Notes under the pieces: generated by a model
The model's database searches: none
Seen by the model: the letters and a program-made list of their open reading frames with translations, nothing else
What the model was told of the DNA's origin: nothing
Origin: Polyangiaceae bacterium
GTDB taxonomy: Bacteria > Myxococcota_A > Polyangia > Polyangiales > Polyangiaceae
Reading direction: 5' to 3'
Length of the DNA: 40,869 nucleotides
Assembly: GCA_029941785.1 (NCBI GenBank)
Contig: JAPYTK010000024.1
Coordinates: 1 to 40,869, forward strand
Position numbers and translations under genes: made by a program
In this document: one piece after another, positions 7,319 through 16,570 of the stretch
Layout: each line of letters starts with the position of its first letter
How positions within the stretch are numbered: the stretch's first letter is position 1

Positions 7319-9694
7319 CTACTCGTACAAGAATCTGTAATCGGACAGCATGTAGGTCAGGACGGCCATCCACGACCGGACGACATATTTGTCGTCACTA
7401 ACCAGTTGACCGTCTTCGTCGTAAGGAATGCTCGTGGAAGGATCGGCGAGAGCACGACAATTGTTCGGCAGATCCGCTGAGGTGGGCTCGTATTCGGGCT
7501 CCTCGTCGTCCTCCGGTTGCTCGTAGGCGAGCGCAGCATTGCCTTCCTTCCAGGTCTCAACAAAGAGCTGATAGGTCCGCTCGACCTCGGGATGTTCCAC
7601 CGTGTAGATCTCGCCGAGCACGTGCTGGTGCAGGTGCACGATGATCTCCTTGATGCCATCTTGAGCCAAAGCGATGGGCAAGCCACCCTCCGTCTCAGGC
7701 TCGAGAGCGAGCGGGTCGTGCTCCTCGCCACCGAGCTCGACCAAGGGGAACAGCTTGCGCTTATCGTCGTCGCGAGCGAAGTCGGCGGGAACCGCCTTGC
7801 AGGCCATCTGCACGGCCATTCGCTGCGCCACCGAGGCCATCAGGCCATTGGGATCCGTGATGCGCTTCAGCACGTCGACGGAGTTCACGCCGCCGTAGTA
7901 CAGCTGAAACTGTCCGAGGCGCGTCAGATCGCGGGGATCGGCAGCCAAGTTCGGGCGACCGTCAGCTGCCAGCCAAGACGTACCGAGCACGGCCTTGATC
8001 TTGTGGTGAAGCTGCACGGGCGTCAGCAGGTGGCCCATACCCACCTCGCCGAGCGCGACGGCTTGGGCGTCTGTGACGTCCACCGCGTTCTTGGCTCGGA
8101 AGTAGGGACTGAGCACGAGCTCCTTGACGACCAATTTGAGATCGTAGTCAGACTCGATGAACTTGTCGGCGATCGCCCGGAAGGTGTTCGCCTGCATCAA
8201 GAAGGACTTGAACTTCGCCTGGTACATCTCGTCTTCGTAGTCGCTGGGCGCCACGAGCGGCTCTTGGCCGGAGAGCCCGCGATACATGTTGTAGACCGCA
8301 GCGAGCGCAAAGCGGTCATCCTTGGCGATGCGCGCCGCGACCCAAGTCGTGCCGGTCTTGAGACCCGTGGAGGAGAGCGTCTCGTTGCCGAATCCGGGAG
8401 GGAACATCTCGGGGTACCACGTGGGCTCTGCGGTCCACTCGCCGTCTTCCAAGATGGCCGCGAGAGTGCCACCGATGGGGTCGATTTGTGCGTGGCATAC
8501 GACACAATTCGGATCGTCGCGCGTCGGATTGATCAAGTTCGATGCCGTCTGGTCGATCGGCTGCGTCGCGGTGCGCAAGATGTCCGTACCGAGGAACCAA
8601 TACCAGATCATGCGAGAGCGATGACGGTTGCGGTTGGTCGGCGTGGTGTTGTGCACCGTCCACAGAACCCACGAGGTCAAGACGCCCGAGTGAGGGAAGT
8701 CCGGCAAACGCGCCTCGGCGAACTCGAGCGGGTCGGACGCACTCTTGAAGGTCACTTCGTCCTGGACGCCGAAGGAGCGTGCCGAGAGCGGCGTCACCAT
8801 CATGTAGTCGGCCGTCAGAATCTCGGTGAAGGGTCGACCTTCGCGTACGACGTGAGCGATCAGCTCGAGCGGTTCGCGGGCAAGGGAGACATCGGTGAAT
8901 CGCTCGAGATCCCCGGTGCTCGCCAGACCGTACTGAGACAAGAGGCTCTTGTCGGCCGTCTCGTACCACATCGGGTAGGCATAGGGCCCGTCCATGAGTT
9001 GATCGGAAGCGCCGTCGAGGTAAAAGTCGGTTCCGAACAGGTCGTTGTACATGACCTTCAGCTGCGTATAGAAAGCCTCTTCGGTCATCAGCTCGTCGAG
9101 AATGGACTCGACCTCGGAGAAGCCGCCCTCCTCCACGCGCTGGTACTCCGCCGCGCTAGGTGCGCGACTCGCGAGCATGAGAGCGGCCTTGCGCAAGGTC
9201 GCCCGTGGGCTGAGCATCTCGACACCGGTAAAGGAGTTGACGATGTTGGGCGCGCACGTGCTCTCGTCCTTGAGGCGAGTCACCAAGCCGACGAGGGTCT
9301 TGTAGTCTTCGCTGCCCTGCTCGATCAACACACCACCCTTGTGCTCGATCTGACCGGTTGGCTTGAGAAGGAAGAGCGGCTTGCCGTCCTTCTCAAACGC
9401 CACCAAGTCGGCGATCACGTCGATGTTGTGATCGAGGAAGCCTGCTTCCGCGGGCCCCTTCAAAATGTAATTCGTGTCGCGGGCCTGGCCCTGCGGGTTA
9501 TGACAGCCGATGCACTTCTGCTCGACGATGCGCCACGCGTTCTCGGCGAAGTACTGTTTCGTCGACTCGCAACCCACCTTGTCGAGGCCACCTTCGTCGG
9601 AGCTGCAGCCTGAAGCGACTGCGCCGAGCATGGCGATGGAACCGACGAGCGTAAGCGCGGCGAGACGAAAACGAAGTGTTGTTCGAACGATCAT
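7319..9694 (-). CDS. Dihaem c-type cytochrome-like lipoprotein (DUF1592/DUF1588-like)
   Basis: A 791-residue predicted lipoprotein. The leader ends AVASGCSS (Cys30), a slightly weak lipobox. Two CxxCH haem-binding motifs are seen: CIGCH at about 61-65, and CVVCH at about 397-401 followed by AQIDPIGGT. The second closely resembles the C..CH..IDPIG motif of DUF1588. The region after residue 150 (LRKAALMLASRAPSAAEY) resembles DUF1592-type proteins. The start was placed at the ATG at 9694 because AGAGGA lies eight bases upstream; an ATG 15 bases earlier overlaps that site. The gene is followed after 18 bases by the DUF1501 gene, and the two probably act together in the periplasm or on the cell surface. 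The electron donor and substrate are unknown. Confidence 0.75.
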   Translation of the reverse strand: MIVRTTLRFRLAALTLVGSIAMLGAVASGCSSDEGGLDKVGCESTKQYFAENAWRIVEQKCIGCHNPQGQARDTNYILKGPAEAGFLDHNIDVIADLVAFEKDGKPLFLLKPTGQIEHKGGVLIEQGSEDYKTLVGLVTRLKDESTCAPNIVNSFTGVEMLSPRATLRKAALMLASRAPSAAEYQRVEEGGFSEVESILDELMTEEAFYTQLKVMYNDLFGTDFYLDGASDQLMDGPYAYPMWYETADKSLLSQYGLASTGDLERFTDVSLAREPLELIAHVVREGRPFTEILTADYMMVTPLSARSFGVQDEVTFKSASDPLEFAEARLPDFPHSGVLTSWVLWTVHNTTPTNRNRHRSRMIWYWFLGTDILRTATQPIDQTASNLINPTRDDPNCVVCHAQIDPIGGTLAAILEDGEWTAEPTWYPEMFPPGFGNETLSSTGLKTGTTWVAARIAKDDRFALAAVYNMYRGLSGQEPLVAPSDYEDEMYQAKFKSFLMQANTFRAIADKFIESDYDLKLVVKELVLSPYFRAKNAVDVTDAQAVALGEVGMGHLLTPVQLHHKIKAVLGTSWLAADGRPNLAADPRDLTRLGQFQLYYGGVNSVDVLKRITDPNGLMASVAQRMAVQMACKAVPADFARDDDKRKLFPLVELGGEEHDPLALEPETEGGLPIALAQDGIKEIIVHLHQHVLGEIYTVEHPEVERTYQLFVETWKEGNAALAYEQPEDDEEPEYEPTSADLPNNCRALADPSTSIPYDEDGQLVSDDKYVVRSWMAVLTYMLSDYRFLYE

Positions 9695-9970
9695 ATGGGT
9701 CCTCTTCATTGAACACAGCACAGCGCCATCAGGGCACAGGCCTTCACAAGGCGGCACGATCACAACTCCCGCCAGTCTCTATGAAGCCAAAAAACCAGCC
9801 GCTGCGCAAGGTAAAACGTCGAATTAATAGAAGAAAGCTGCCACATGTGCTCCCAGGTGAGCACCCTCACACACCACGTAATTCCACCTGAGGTGCAATT
9901 GTCGAACAACGCGGTTCCCTAGCTGTACCGCCACGCCATCCCGCGAGACGTTTGCGCTCGCAGCGGAGCG
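9695..9970. other. Intergenic gap with two small inverted repeats
   Basis: A 276-base gap between the dihaem lipoprotein gene (starting leftward at 9694) and the stop of the cysteine desulfurase gene. It should contain the promoter of the former. Two symmetric elements are visible: GTGCTC-N6-GAGCAC at 9847-9864, and CACCT-G-AGGTG at 9885-9895. Neither is followed by a T run, so they look more like protein-binding sites or weak hairpins than a terminator. No coding potential was seen. Confidence 0.4.
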
Positions 9971-11110
9971 TCAGCTGACCGTGGCGCGCAGCTGCCGGAC
10001 CACCTCTTCGACTTCGGGCCGAGAGGTGTGCCGCCCGGTGCTGAAACGAATGGCGCCAAGCCCGACGCGCTCGTCCACTTTCATGGCGCTCAGCACGCGC
10101 GACAGCTTGCGGGAACCATCGTGGCATGCCGCCCCCGTCGAGGCCGCTACGCCGTCGAGGCCGGCCACGACCTCCGCCCCGATCCGATCGACGAAACTCA
10201 CGTTGAGCGTGTTGGGCAGTCGCTCGGTCGGATGACCATTGAGGACCACGCCATCGCCAAAAGCCTCGTGCAGCAGATCGTAGAAATGATCCCTCACGCC
10301 GCGAAGCGAATCGGGCCCGTCGTCATCGGCCGCCATGTCCGCCGCCGCGATGTCACACGCGACCCCCAAGCCCACCGCGTAGGCCACATTCTCGGTACCG
10401 GCCCGCCGCCCGCTCTCGTGCCCAGCACCATCGACGAGCGGCTCCAACTGAAGTCCTTCGCGCACGTACAGCACGCCGATCCCCTTCGGCCCGTACAATT
10501 TGTGTCCGGCGAGCGTCAGCATGTCGACGCCGAGTTCATCGACCCGCGTTGGCAATTTGCTGACGGACTGCGCCGCATCGGTGTGGAGCGGGACCCCATG
10601 CTCGCGGCAAATAGCCGAGATCGCGCCGAGCGGTTGCAGCGTGCCGACCTCGTTGTTGGCGTGCATGACACTCACCAGGGAAGTATCTGGGGTGATGGCA
10701 CTTCGCAGATCCTCGGCCGAGATGCGTCCCCAGCGGTCGACGGGTAGCTTCGTCACCCGAACCCCGAAGCGCTCCGCCTGTGCCAACGGGGCAAGCACCG
10801 AAGCGTGCTCGACGATGGTGGTGATCACGTGCAGCGGGCCCGACCCGGCCAGATGAAGGCCCAACAACAAGCCTTTGATCGCGTAATTGTTCGACTCGCT
10901 CCCGCCACTCGTGAAGATGATCTCGGCGGGTTTGGCCCCCAACAAGCTGGCGATACGTTCGCGCGCCTCTCCGAGAGCCCGGCGAGACTCCGTCGCGGCC
11001 CAATGATGAGTCGACGGGTTGCCGAAGTGCTCGCCGAGAAACGGCAACATCGCATCGCGAGCGCGCGGGTCGAGAGCCGTGCTCGAGTTGTGATCCAGAT
11101 AAATTTGCAC
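9971..11110 (-). CDS. Cysteine desulfurase / selenocysteine lyase-like enzyme
   Basis: A 379-residue PLP-dependent class V aminotransferase-fold enzyme. It is predicted to release sulfur (or selenium) from cysteine (or selenocysteine). Motifs are the N-terminal IYLDHNSST, FTSGGSESNN, EHAS, the HTDAAQ strand, the PLP-binding Lys204 in AGHKLYGPKG, and the catalytic Cys329 in STGAACHDGS. The ACHDG loop resembles the GAACH loop remembered from animal selenocysteine lyase more than the GSACSSG loop of IscS, so selenocysteine lyase activity is a real alternative. The start is GTG at 11110, with GGAGGGATCGG just upstream; the frame stays open into the preceding gene but without protein-like sequence. 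It lies 32 bases after a gene for a cysteine-rich secreted protein. No IscU, SufE or tRNA-thiolation gene is adjacent. Confidence 0.85.
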   Translation of the reverse strand: MQIYLDHNSSTALDPRARDAMLPFLGEHFGNPSTHHWAATESRRALGEARERIASLLGAKPAEIIFTSGGSESNNYAIKGLLLGLHLAGSGPLHVITTIVEHASVLAPLAQAERFGVRVTKLPVDRWGRISAEDLRSAITPDTSLVSVMHANNEVGTLQPLGAISAICREHGVPLHTDAAQSVSKLPTRVDELGVDMLTLAGHKLYGPKGIGVLYVREGLQLEPLVDGAGHESGRRAGTENVAYAVGLGVACDIAAADMAADDDGPDSLRGVRDHFYDLLHEAFGDGVVLNGHPTERLPNTLNVSFVDRIGAEVVAGLDGVAASTGAACHDGSRKLSRVLSAMKVDERVGLGAIRFSTGRHTSRPEVEEVVRQLRATVS

Positions 11111-11142
11111 CCGATCCCTCCGATCGCGAGACGCGGCGTCTG

Positions 11143-11811
11143 TCACGCGCCGCCAGCGCCGCCGGTCGCCGTCATGCCGCCCGCCCCGCCAGCAGAACTC
11201 GCGCCGCCCGTGCCGCCAGCGCCACCCGCACTCGCGCTGGTCGTCGCGCCGGCCATCGTGCAATCTTCGTGGTCCTTGCAGTCGGCGCACGAGCAGCCCT
11301 CCAGCCACGGCACGCACTCACCGTTGTCGATGCAGTTGTCGGCGCAGAAGGGGGTGGCGGTGCAGTCGATGCACGTACAGCGCTCGTCGAAAGCACAAGC
11401 CGGGTCGAAGTTGTTGTTCTCCGGATCGGGGTCGGAGCAATTGCCTCCCCCGGGAGAGCACGAAGGAACCTTGTGGTAGCAATCGGCGCAGCTGCAATCT
11501 TCGTCGCCATCCAAGTCGCAGTTGTCGTCGTCCTTGCACAGGTCTTGGCACATGGCTTTGCCAATGCAGTCCGTGCAGCTGCAGTCCTCCGCCGCAGGTC
11601 CGAGGGGCACGCAAAAGTTGTCGGCGACGCCGTTGTTGCAGCTGCTGCCGCCGCCCACGCCCGCCACCGTGCTCTTGGTCGACGAGGTCACCGCGCCGGC
11701 CCCTCCGTCAACCGAATCGCAGGCATAAGGCAAAACGAAGAGCATTGCAGCGAGTACCGCAAAGGGCGAAGAGGCGATCAGATGGCGAACGGAGCGTCGA
11801 GCGGAAGTCAT
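11143..11811 (-). CDS. Cysteine-rich secreted protein with CxCxDC repeats
   Basis: A 222-residue protein with an N-terminal hydrophobic leader ending near VLPYAC. This may be a signal peptide or an atypical lipobox, because Pro-Tyr precede Ala-Cys. The mature part has four copies of a C[ST]CxDC core (CSCTDC, CSCADC, CTCIDC, CSCADC). Each sits in a roughly 30-residue acidic unit with further cysteines. The last 40 residues are a Gly/Ala/Ser-rich tail. This is typical of extracellular proteins of myxobacteria, and the repeats probably form disulfides or bind metal, which is inference. The ATG is preceded by TAGGGG. It is divergent from the phospholipase D-like gene (56-base gap) and just upstream of the cysteine desulfurase-like gene. 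Confidence 0.7.
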   Translation of the reverse strand: MTSARRSVRHLIASSPFAVLAAMLFVLPYACDSVDGGAGAVTSSTKSTVAGVGGGSSCNNGVADNFCVPLGPAAEDCSCTDCIGKAMCQDLCKDDDNCDLDGDEDCSCADCYHKVPSCSPGGGNCSDPDPENNNFDPACAFDERCTCIDCTATPFCADNCIDNGECVPWLEGCSCADCKDHEDCTMAGATTSASAGGAGGTGGASSAGGAGGMTATGGAGGA

Positions 11812-11867
11812 GATGCCCCTAGCCTAGCAAAACTTTTTGTCCTCCACGAGCAAGCGAGGCAGCATCG

Positions 11868-13973
11868 GTGTCTGCAGTGATGGTCGTCCCCCCGCCAACG
11901 ATGCCGAAAGGCACACGAGAGTTTGTCGATCTGCTGATCACGGACAGTCTCGATCGCCCACTCGCGGGGGCCCATTACAGCTTGCACCCGTCCGGCTCTG
12001 CGTGGTCGGAGACGGTCGCGGGCGAGGGGCAACTCGACGCCGACGGTCGGGTCAGCCTGCGCTGGCGAGAGGAGGGTCTGACGGTCGTCGTAGGGCACCG
12101 CGCCTTGGTATTGAGCCGGGGCCCGGCCCTGGGGCCCGCCCACACGCGCAATTGCCTCAGCTCGCTGGGCTTCGACACCGGGCCGCCCGAGAGCGACATC
12201 GACCCGAAACGGGTCGAGCAGTCCCTCGATGCGCTCGTCGATTGCGCCCGCGCGACGCTGGGCCACGACATCGCCTCGCGCGGGCCACAGGACGTGCTCG
12301 CAGCGTGGGTGCGAGGTGAGATCGGGGTCGCTGAAGCTGCCGTACCGGTCCCTCCGCCGAGGAAACGCCGTCGTTTTCGCAAGCCAAAGCGCCGGGGTGG
12401 TGAACAGGGGATCCCGGCAGGTACGCACCTTGGGCCCGACGATCTGACGCACCTGTGCCGAACCGTCTCCCTCGCCGTCACGCCGAGGGCCGAGGACGGA
12501 GACACCAAGCTGAACCGCATCGTCGTCTACGACTGGTTTACCGGCTACGGCTGCCCGCCGCGCGCGGGCAACGCGATCATCGCCCTTATCGATGGCGAGG
12601 CCGCCTGGGGCGCCACCGCACGAGACATCGAGGCAGCGAGCGACGAGCTGTGCGTCACGAGCTGGTCCATCGATCCCGACATCGAACTGGTGCGCCCTGC
12701 CGAGCTCGCCAAGGAAGATCCGGCGGTGCGACAACGGTACCGCTTCGCCAGCTATGTCGAAGCCTTGGCATCGCGCGGAGGGCGTAGCACCGTCCTCGTG
12801 TGGAATTGGGTCGGCACACCCTTGCTCAATCCCACCCTGCGCCGCTGGGCCATCGAAGCGGGCGACAACGTGGAGGTCCTGCAGCGCGCCCACCCGCGAT
12901 TTACCGGCTCCTTTCACCAGAAGACCGTCGTCATCGATCGGCGCGTGGCCTACTGCGGGGGCCTCAACCTCAGGCAAAATGACTGGGACACTCAAGCCCA
13001 CGCGATCGACGATGCACGGCGTCATCCCCACGACGCGAGCAGCGGCGACCGGCACAAGCCACTCCCCGCCTTTGGCCCGCGCCACGACATGGCGGTACGA
13101 ATCGAAGGGCCGCTGGTGCGCGACCTGCACGACAACTTTCGCAATCACTGGAACAGCGCCCTGGATGCCCAGCTCAAACGGCACGCTCGCCCCGTCGGAC
13201 GGGCTGTTGCTCGAATGCGCGGTACGGGTCCCACCGGGCCGGTCCACACGATGACGAGCCCGCCCGAGCCACGAGGTCAGGTCGTCGCGCAATTGGTGCG
13301 AACCGACCCCGACCGGCACCCCAAAGAGCAAGCGATTTACGACATGTTGCTCCGGGCCATCCACAACGCCAACAAGCTCATCTACATTGAAAACCAGTAT
13401 TTTCGGAGCGAGCCCATCCTGCACGCGCTCGTGAGCTCCTTGCGCAAGCACCGCCAACTGCAGCTCGTCGTGGTCACGAACAAGGTCGATCCGCCGTGGC
13501 GCCTGGCCCACGGTGGCGCCTTCTACACCGAGCAGATGCAGCGTGAGATCCGCCGCCTCAGGCCCGACTTCCACCTCTACGAACTGCTGAGCTGCAGCGG
13601 TGAGAACGAGGCGCTGAGCTACCAGCCGATCGATGTGCACGCCAAGGTCATGATCGTCGACGACGTTTGGGCCACGGTGGGTAGCGCGAATCTCAACGAG
13701 CGCAGCATTCGCAGCGAAGCGGAAGCCAATGTCGCGATCGACGACTGGAAATTTGCGTCGAACCTACGGCGCGACCTCATGGCTGAACATCTGGGACTCG
13801 AACGCACGGATCCACGCCTCGTCCCCACCAACGAAGTCGCCGCTCTGTGGCGCAATTTAGCCCAGGACAACGCGGTGGCACGGCAACAGCAGCGACGCGC
13901 AACAGGACACGCTCACCCCTTCGAACAAAAACCGAGCCTTCGCTTGCTGCGAGGACGGTCGAGCTGGTTTTGA
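11868..13973 (+). CDS. Phospholipase D-like protein with N-terminal extra domain
   Basis: A 701-residue protein with both HKD motifs of the phospholipase D superfamily. The first has His350, Lys352 and Asp357 (HQKTVVID, followed by GG-NL). The second has His591, Lys593 and Asp598 (HAKVMIVD, followed by GSANLNERS). IENQYF lies between them. Two HKD halves form one active site that hydrolyses or transfers phosphodiesters. The first ~75 residues look like a small beta domain with the phrase DSLDRPLAGAHYSLHPSG then GQLDADGRV. It is reminiscent of the leading domain on some type VI secretion cargo proteins. No signal peptide is seen. A basic linker (RKRRRFRKPKRR) lies near residue 165. Tle5-type secreted phospholipases have the same double-HKD plan, but no secretion genes or immunity gene are adjacent, so that role is only a hypothesis. 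Confidence 0.82.
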   Translation: MSAVMVVPPPTMPKGTREFVDLLITDSLDRPLAGAHYSLHPSGSAWSETVAGEGQLDADGRVSLRWREEGLTVVVGHRALVLSRGPALGPAHTRNCLSSLGFDTGPPESDIDPKRVEQSLDALVDCARATLGHDIASRGPQDVLAAWVRGEIGVAEAAVPVPPPRKRRRFRKPKRRGGEQGIPAGTHLGPDDLTHLCRTVSLAVTPRAEDGDTKLNRIVVYDWFTGYGCPPRAGNAIIALIDGEAAWGATARDIEAASDELCVTSWSIDPDIELVRPAELAKEDPAVRQRYRFASYVEALASRGGRSTVLVWNWVGTPLLNPTLRRWAIEAGDNVEVLQRAHPRFTGSFHQKTVVIDRRVAYCGGLNLRQNDWDTQAHAIDDARRHPHDASSGDRHKPLPAFGPRHDMAVRIEGPLVRDLHDNFRNHWNSALDAQLKRHARPVGRAVARMRGTGPTGPVHTMTSPPEPRGQVVAQLVRTDPDRHPKEQAIYDMLLRAIHNANKLIYIENQYFRSEPILHALVSSLRKHRQLQLVVVTNKVDPPWRLAHGGAFYTEQMQREIRRLRPDFHLYELLSCSGENEALSYQPIDVHAKVMIVDDVWATVGSANLNERSIRSEAEANVAIDDWKFASNLRRDLMAEHLGLERTDPRLVPTNEVAALWRNLAQDNAVARQQQRRATGHAHPFEQKPSLRLLRGRSSWF

Positions 13974-13994
13974 CAGGCTCGTGAGACGCGCCCC

Positions 13995-15017
13995 TCAATC
14001 ATGTTGGCTCGCGAGCGCGCACGAGATCAACTTCAAGAGCACGCGCGCTCCGACGTTCGCGTCCCACTCACCCACAGGCCCCGGAGCCACCTCGCACAGA
14101 TCGAAGCCCACGATGCGCCGACCACTCGCAACGACGGCCCGCAGTACCGCATCCGCTTCTGCCAAGCTCAATCCGCCCGGCACCGGCGTGCCCGTGTGGG
14201 GACACAGGCTCGGGTCGAGCCCATCGATGTCGAAGCTGACGTAAACCCGTTCCGGCAGGGTCTCGGCGATGTCCCGTGCCGTGGCATCGAAGGTGTCGCC
14301 GCGATCACGCCGTCGCGCCAAATCCGCAAAGTAAAACGGCACGATCCTGTCCGCCGAGCCGGCTGCCACAGCAAATTCCTCTGCGCAAAGGTCACGAACG
14401 CCGACACTCACGAGGCGAGCTACATCCGGCAACTGCTCGACGACACGATGCATCACCGATGCGTGCGAATCGACGAAGCCCTGATAAGCCACGCGCAGAT
14501 CAGCGTGCGCATCAAACTGCAGCACACCCAGGCCAGGAGACCTCGCCGCGTGAGCACGGATCGAGCCAAAAGCCACACTGTGATCGCCACCGACCACCCC
14601 GCATAGCCTCGCCCGGTCGCTCCAGGTGGACACCAAATCGCCGACGTGGTCGTTGAGCCACACGCTCGCTTCGTTCACCTTCTCGCGAGCGGCCGCGGCC
14701 TCCTCCGAGCGACCTTCATCGTGGGCACGCACGACCTGGCCACCAAGCTCGCTCGCGCGGGCGCTGCGTTCGATCAGCCCCGCCTCGGCCTCGAGCATCG
14801 CGACGCCTATCTCAGCGATGTCCAGTTCGTGCCCCGCTCGCGCCAGGGCCACATCGAAGAGATCGACTTGCCGGCTCGCCGCGCGAATGGCTTCCGGTCC
14901 TTTGGCCGTCCCGCGGCCGTACGACGTAGTCGCTTCCCAGGGCACCGGCACGAGCACCACGCCGGCATCGATAGCGGCGACGTCCAATCCGTACATCGAC
15001 TCCAGGCTCACCGTCAT
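13995..15017 (-). CDS. Arginase/agmatinase family ureohydrolase
   Basis: A 340-residue enzyme of the arginase superfamily, which hydrolyses C-N bonds of guanidino or formimino compounds with a two-manganese centre. All metal-ligand motifs are visible: GGDHS, DAHAD, SFDIDGLDPS and a late FDLCEVAP. A charged helical insertion (about residues 85-120) precedes GGDHS. Arginase, agmatinase and formimidoylglutamase cannot be told apart with confidence by eye. The ATG at 15017 was chosen because upstream sequence in the frame is Arg-rich and not protein-like; its ribosome binding site is weak. It ends 21 bases from the end of the phospholipase D-like gene (convergent) and is divergent from the next gene. 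Confidence 0.82.
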   Translation of the reverse strand: MTVSLESMYGLDVAAIDAGVVLVPVPWEATTSYGRGTAKGPEAIRAASRQVDLFDVALARAGHELDIAEIGVAMLEAEAGLIERSARASELGGQVVRAHDEGRSEEAAAAREKVNEASVWLNDHVGDLVSTWSDRARLCGVVGGDHSVAFGSIRAHAARSPGLGVLQFDAHADLRVAYQGFVDSHASVMHRVVEQLPDVARLVSVGVRDLCAEEFAVAAGSADRIVPFYFADLARRRDRGDTFDATARDIAETLPERVYVSFDIDGLDPSLCPHTGTPVPGGLSLAEADAVLRAVVASGRRIVGFDLCEVAPGPVGEWDANVGARVLLKLISCALASQHD

Positions 15018-15118
15018 CCTGTAGCGTCGAGGATGGCGGCGGGCAAACACCAAGCTCGCTCCGCTCGGTCGCTCGAAAGACGCCCTCCCGTGCCATTCTG
15101 AGGTAGTGTGCGGCCGGA

Positions 15119-16570
15119 ATGATCCCAAGGCACCATCCCTCCGCGTTGAAGCATCGCTCGTTTTGCCCCCCCGCCGTGGCTCCCGGCCCATCCGCACGGT
15201 GGTTAGTGATCGCATTGTGCGTGCTGTGTTTGAGCGCGCCTTCCCTCGCGCAAGCGGACGAGGACAAGGAACTTCGCGCTGCCGCGGCTGCCCGCAAGGC
15301 AGAGAAGTTGATGGCCCAAGGCAAGACGGTCGAGGCATGCACCAAACTTCAAGAGAGCCTCGATCTGGATCCCATCACATCAAGCGCGCTCGACCTGGCC
15401 CAGTGCCACGAAAAAGCCGGAAAATTGGCATCTGCCCACGCGGCTTACAAGCGGGCGGCTGAACTGGCTAAGAAGGCTCGCAGCTTCGCCCGACTCAACA
15501 AGGCGCGCCAAAAGATCGCGCGGCTCAAGTTTCGCCTGGCACGACTCACGATACGCATCGACGCCAAAGCCAAGGGACTCGTCGTCACGCTCGACGGCAA
15601 ACCGGTCGTCATCGGAGGCGGGGGATTGCGAAACCTGCCGGTGGACGCGGGCGAGCACGTCATCGTCGCCAAAGCTCCGGGCCGCGTCCAGCACGAGCAT
15701 CGCTTCACGATCAAGAATGGTCAGCGCAGGCCCGAACGTGTTCCACAGCTCGCCATCGACGACAAGCCGAAGACAAAAGCGACGAAAGCAGCGCCGAAGA
15801 CAACCCCCGCTGAACCGAAGCGGGCACCGGAGACGCCCGACGACGATGACGCGGACAGCGGCGACGGCGGCGGCCGGCTCGTCGTACAAGCGAGCTTTTT
15901 AGGCGGTTTGGGTTACGGCAACGTCAGCGAAGGCTCACTCGACGAACTGTCCGGCAAGCCCTATTCCTTACGCACGAGCGAGGACGGCGAGCTGCTCGCC
16001 TCCTGCGGCGACAGCGGGACGATCCCCGGTGCCGGCACGTGCACAGCGAGCCTATCGAGTGCCCTGCACGGCGCAGTCGGTGGTGAACTGCTCGTCGCCT
16101 ACGCGCTCGTGCCGCGACTGCATCTCGGCGCGCGGGCATGGGGCATGAAGACCTTTGCAAAGGGATTCGCCATCCTCGGCGGACCGACAGCCTCCTTTCG
16201 GGTCGCGGGGCCCGCCTGGATCGGAGCTTCCTTCATGTTGGGGGCACAGGAGTACGGCACCACCGTCACCGCGCTCAGCGGCTCGGTGCCCGGTGAGCTC
16301 GCCGTCTACAATCCGAGCGGCACCATCGACATCCCCCTGAGCGAACTGACAACGACGAAGACCATCGTGAAAACCGGGCTGCTGTACGGTGGCGCGATCC
16401 ATATCTCCGCGGCGATCTTCGGCTCGGCACCCGAGGTGCTTTGGTCAGCGTCGATGCCCCATTGGTTGCTCGACGGCGCGGTGCATGCAGGCGTCGATAT
16501 CGCCCTACTCAAAGTCGAAGGCGGTCTCAGCTTGTTCGTCCCTGCCCATGTAGGCTACCGTTTTTACTAG
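15119..16570 (+). CDS. Secreted PEGA-like / outer membrane barrel-type protein
   Basis: A 483-residue exported protein with a signal peptide ending SLAQA near residue 47. Residues about 55-115 are an alpha-helical TPR-like unit (KAEKLMAQGKTVEACTKLQE, then ALDLAQCHEKAGKLASAHAAY). A beta segment with a VTLDGKPV phrase (about 145-200) resembles PEGA surface domains. A Lys/Pro/Asp-rich linker (about 205-250) follows. The last ~230 residues are alternating Gly/aromatic strands ending in VGYRFY, which fits an outer-membrane beta-barrel. Such proteins are common as paralogous families in myxobacteria, with no defined function. It stands alone, transcribed away from the ureohydrolase gene. Confidence 0.72.
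   Translation: MIPRHHPSALKHRSFCPPAVAPGPSARWLVIALCVLCLSAPSLAQADEDKELRAAAAARKAEKLMAQGKTVEACTKLQESLDLDPITSSALDLAQCHEKAGKLASAHAAYKRAAELAKKARSFARLNKARQKIARLKFRLARLTIRIDAKAKGLVVTLDGKPVVIGGGGLRNLPVDAGEHVIVAKAPGRVQHEHRFTIKNGQRRPERVPQLAIDDKPKTKATKAAPKTTPAEPKRAPETPDDDDADSGDGGGRLVVQASFLGGLGYGNVSEGSLDELSGKPYSLRTSEDGELLASCGDSGTIPGAGTCTASLSSALHGAVGGELLVAYALVPRLHLGARAWGMKTFAKGFAILGGPTASFRVAGPAWIGASFMLGAQEYGTTVTALSGSVPGELAVYNPSGTIDIPLSELTTTKTIVKTGLLYGGAIHISAAIFGSAPEVLWSASMPHWLLDGAVHAGVDIALLKVEGGLSLFVPAHVGYRFY

Noticed and set aside
7517-9613. A 698-codon open frame on the plus strand opposite the dihaem lipoprotein gene
   Set aside because: It is the mirror of a real gene in GC-rich DNA; its translation is rich in Arg, His, Val and Leu with no motif, while the minus strand carries a leader and two CxxCH motifs.
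11808-13640. A 610-codon minus-strand frame opposite the phospholipase D-like gene
   Set aside because: The plus strand carries two intact HKD motifs; the antisense frame has none.
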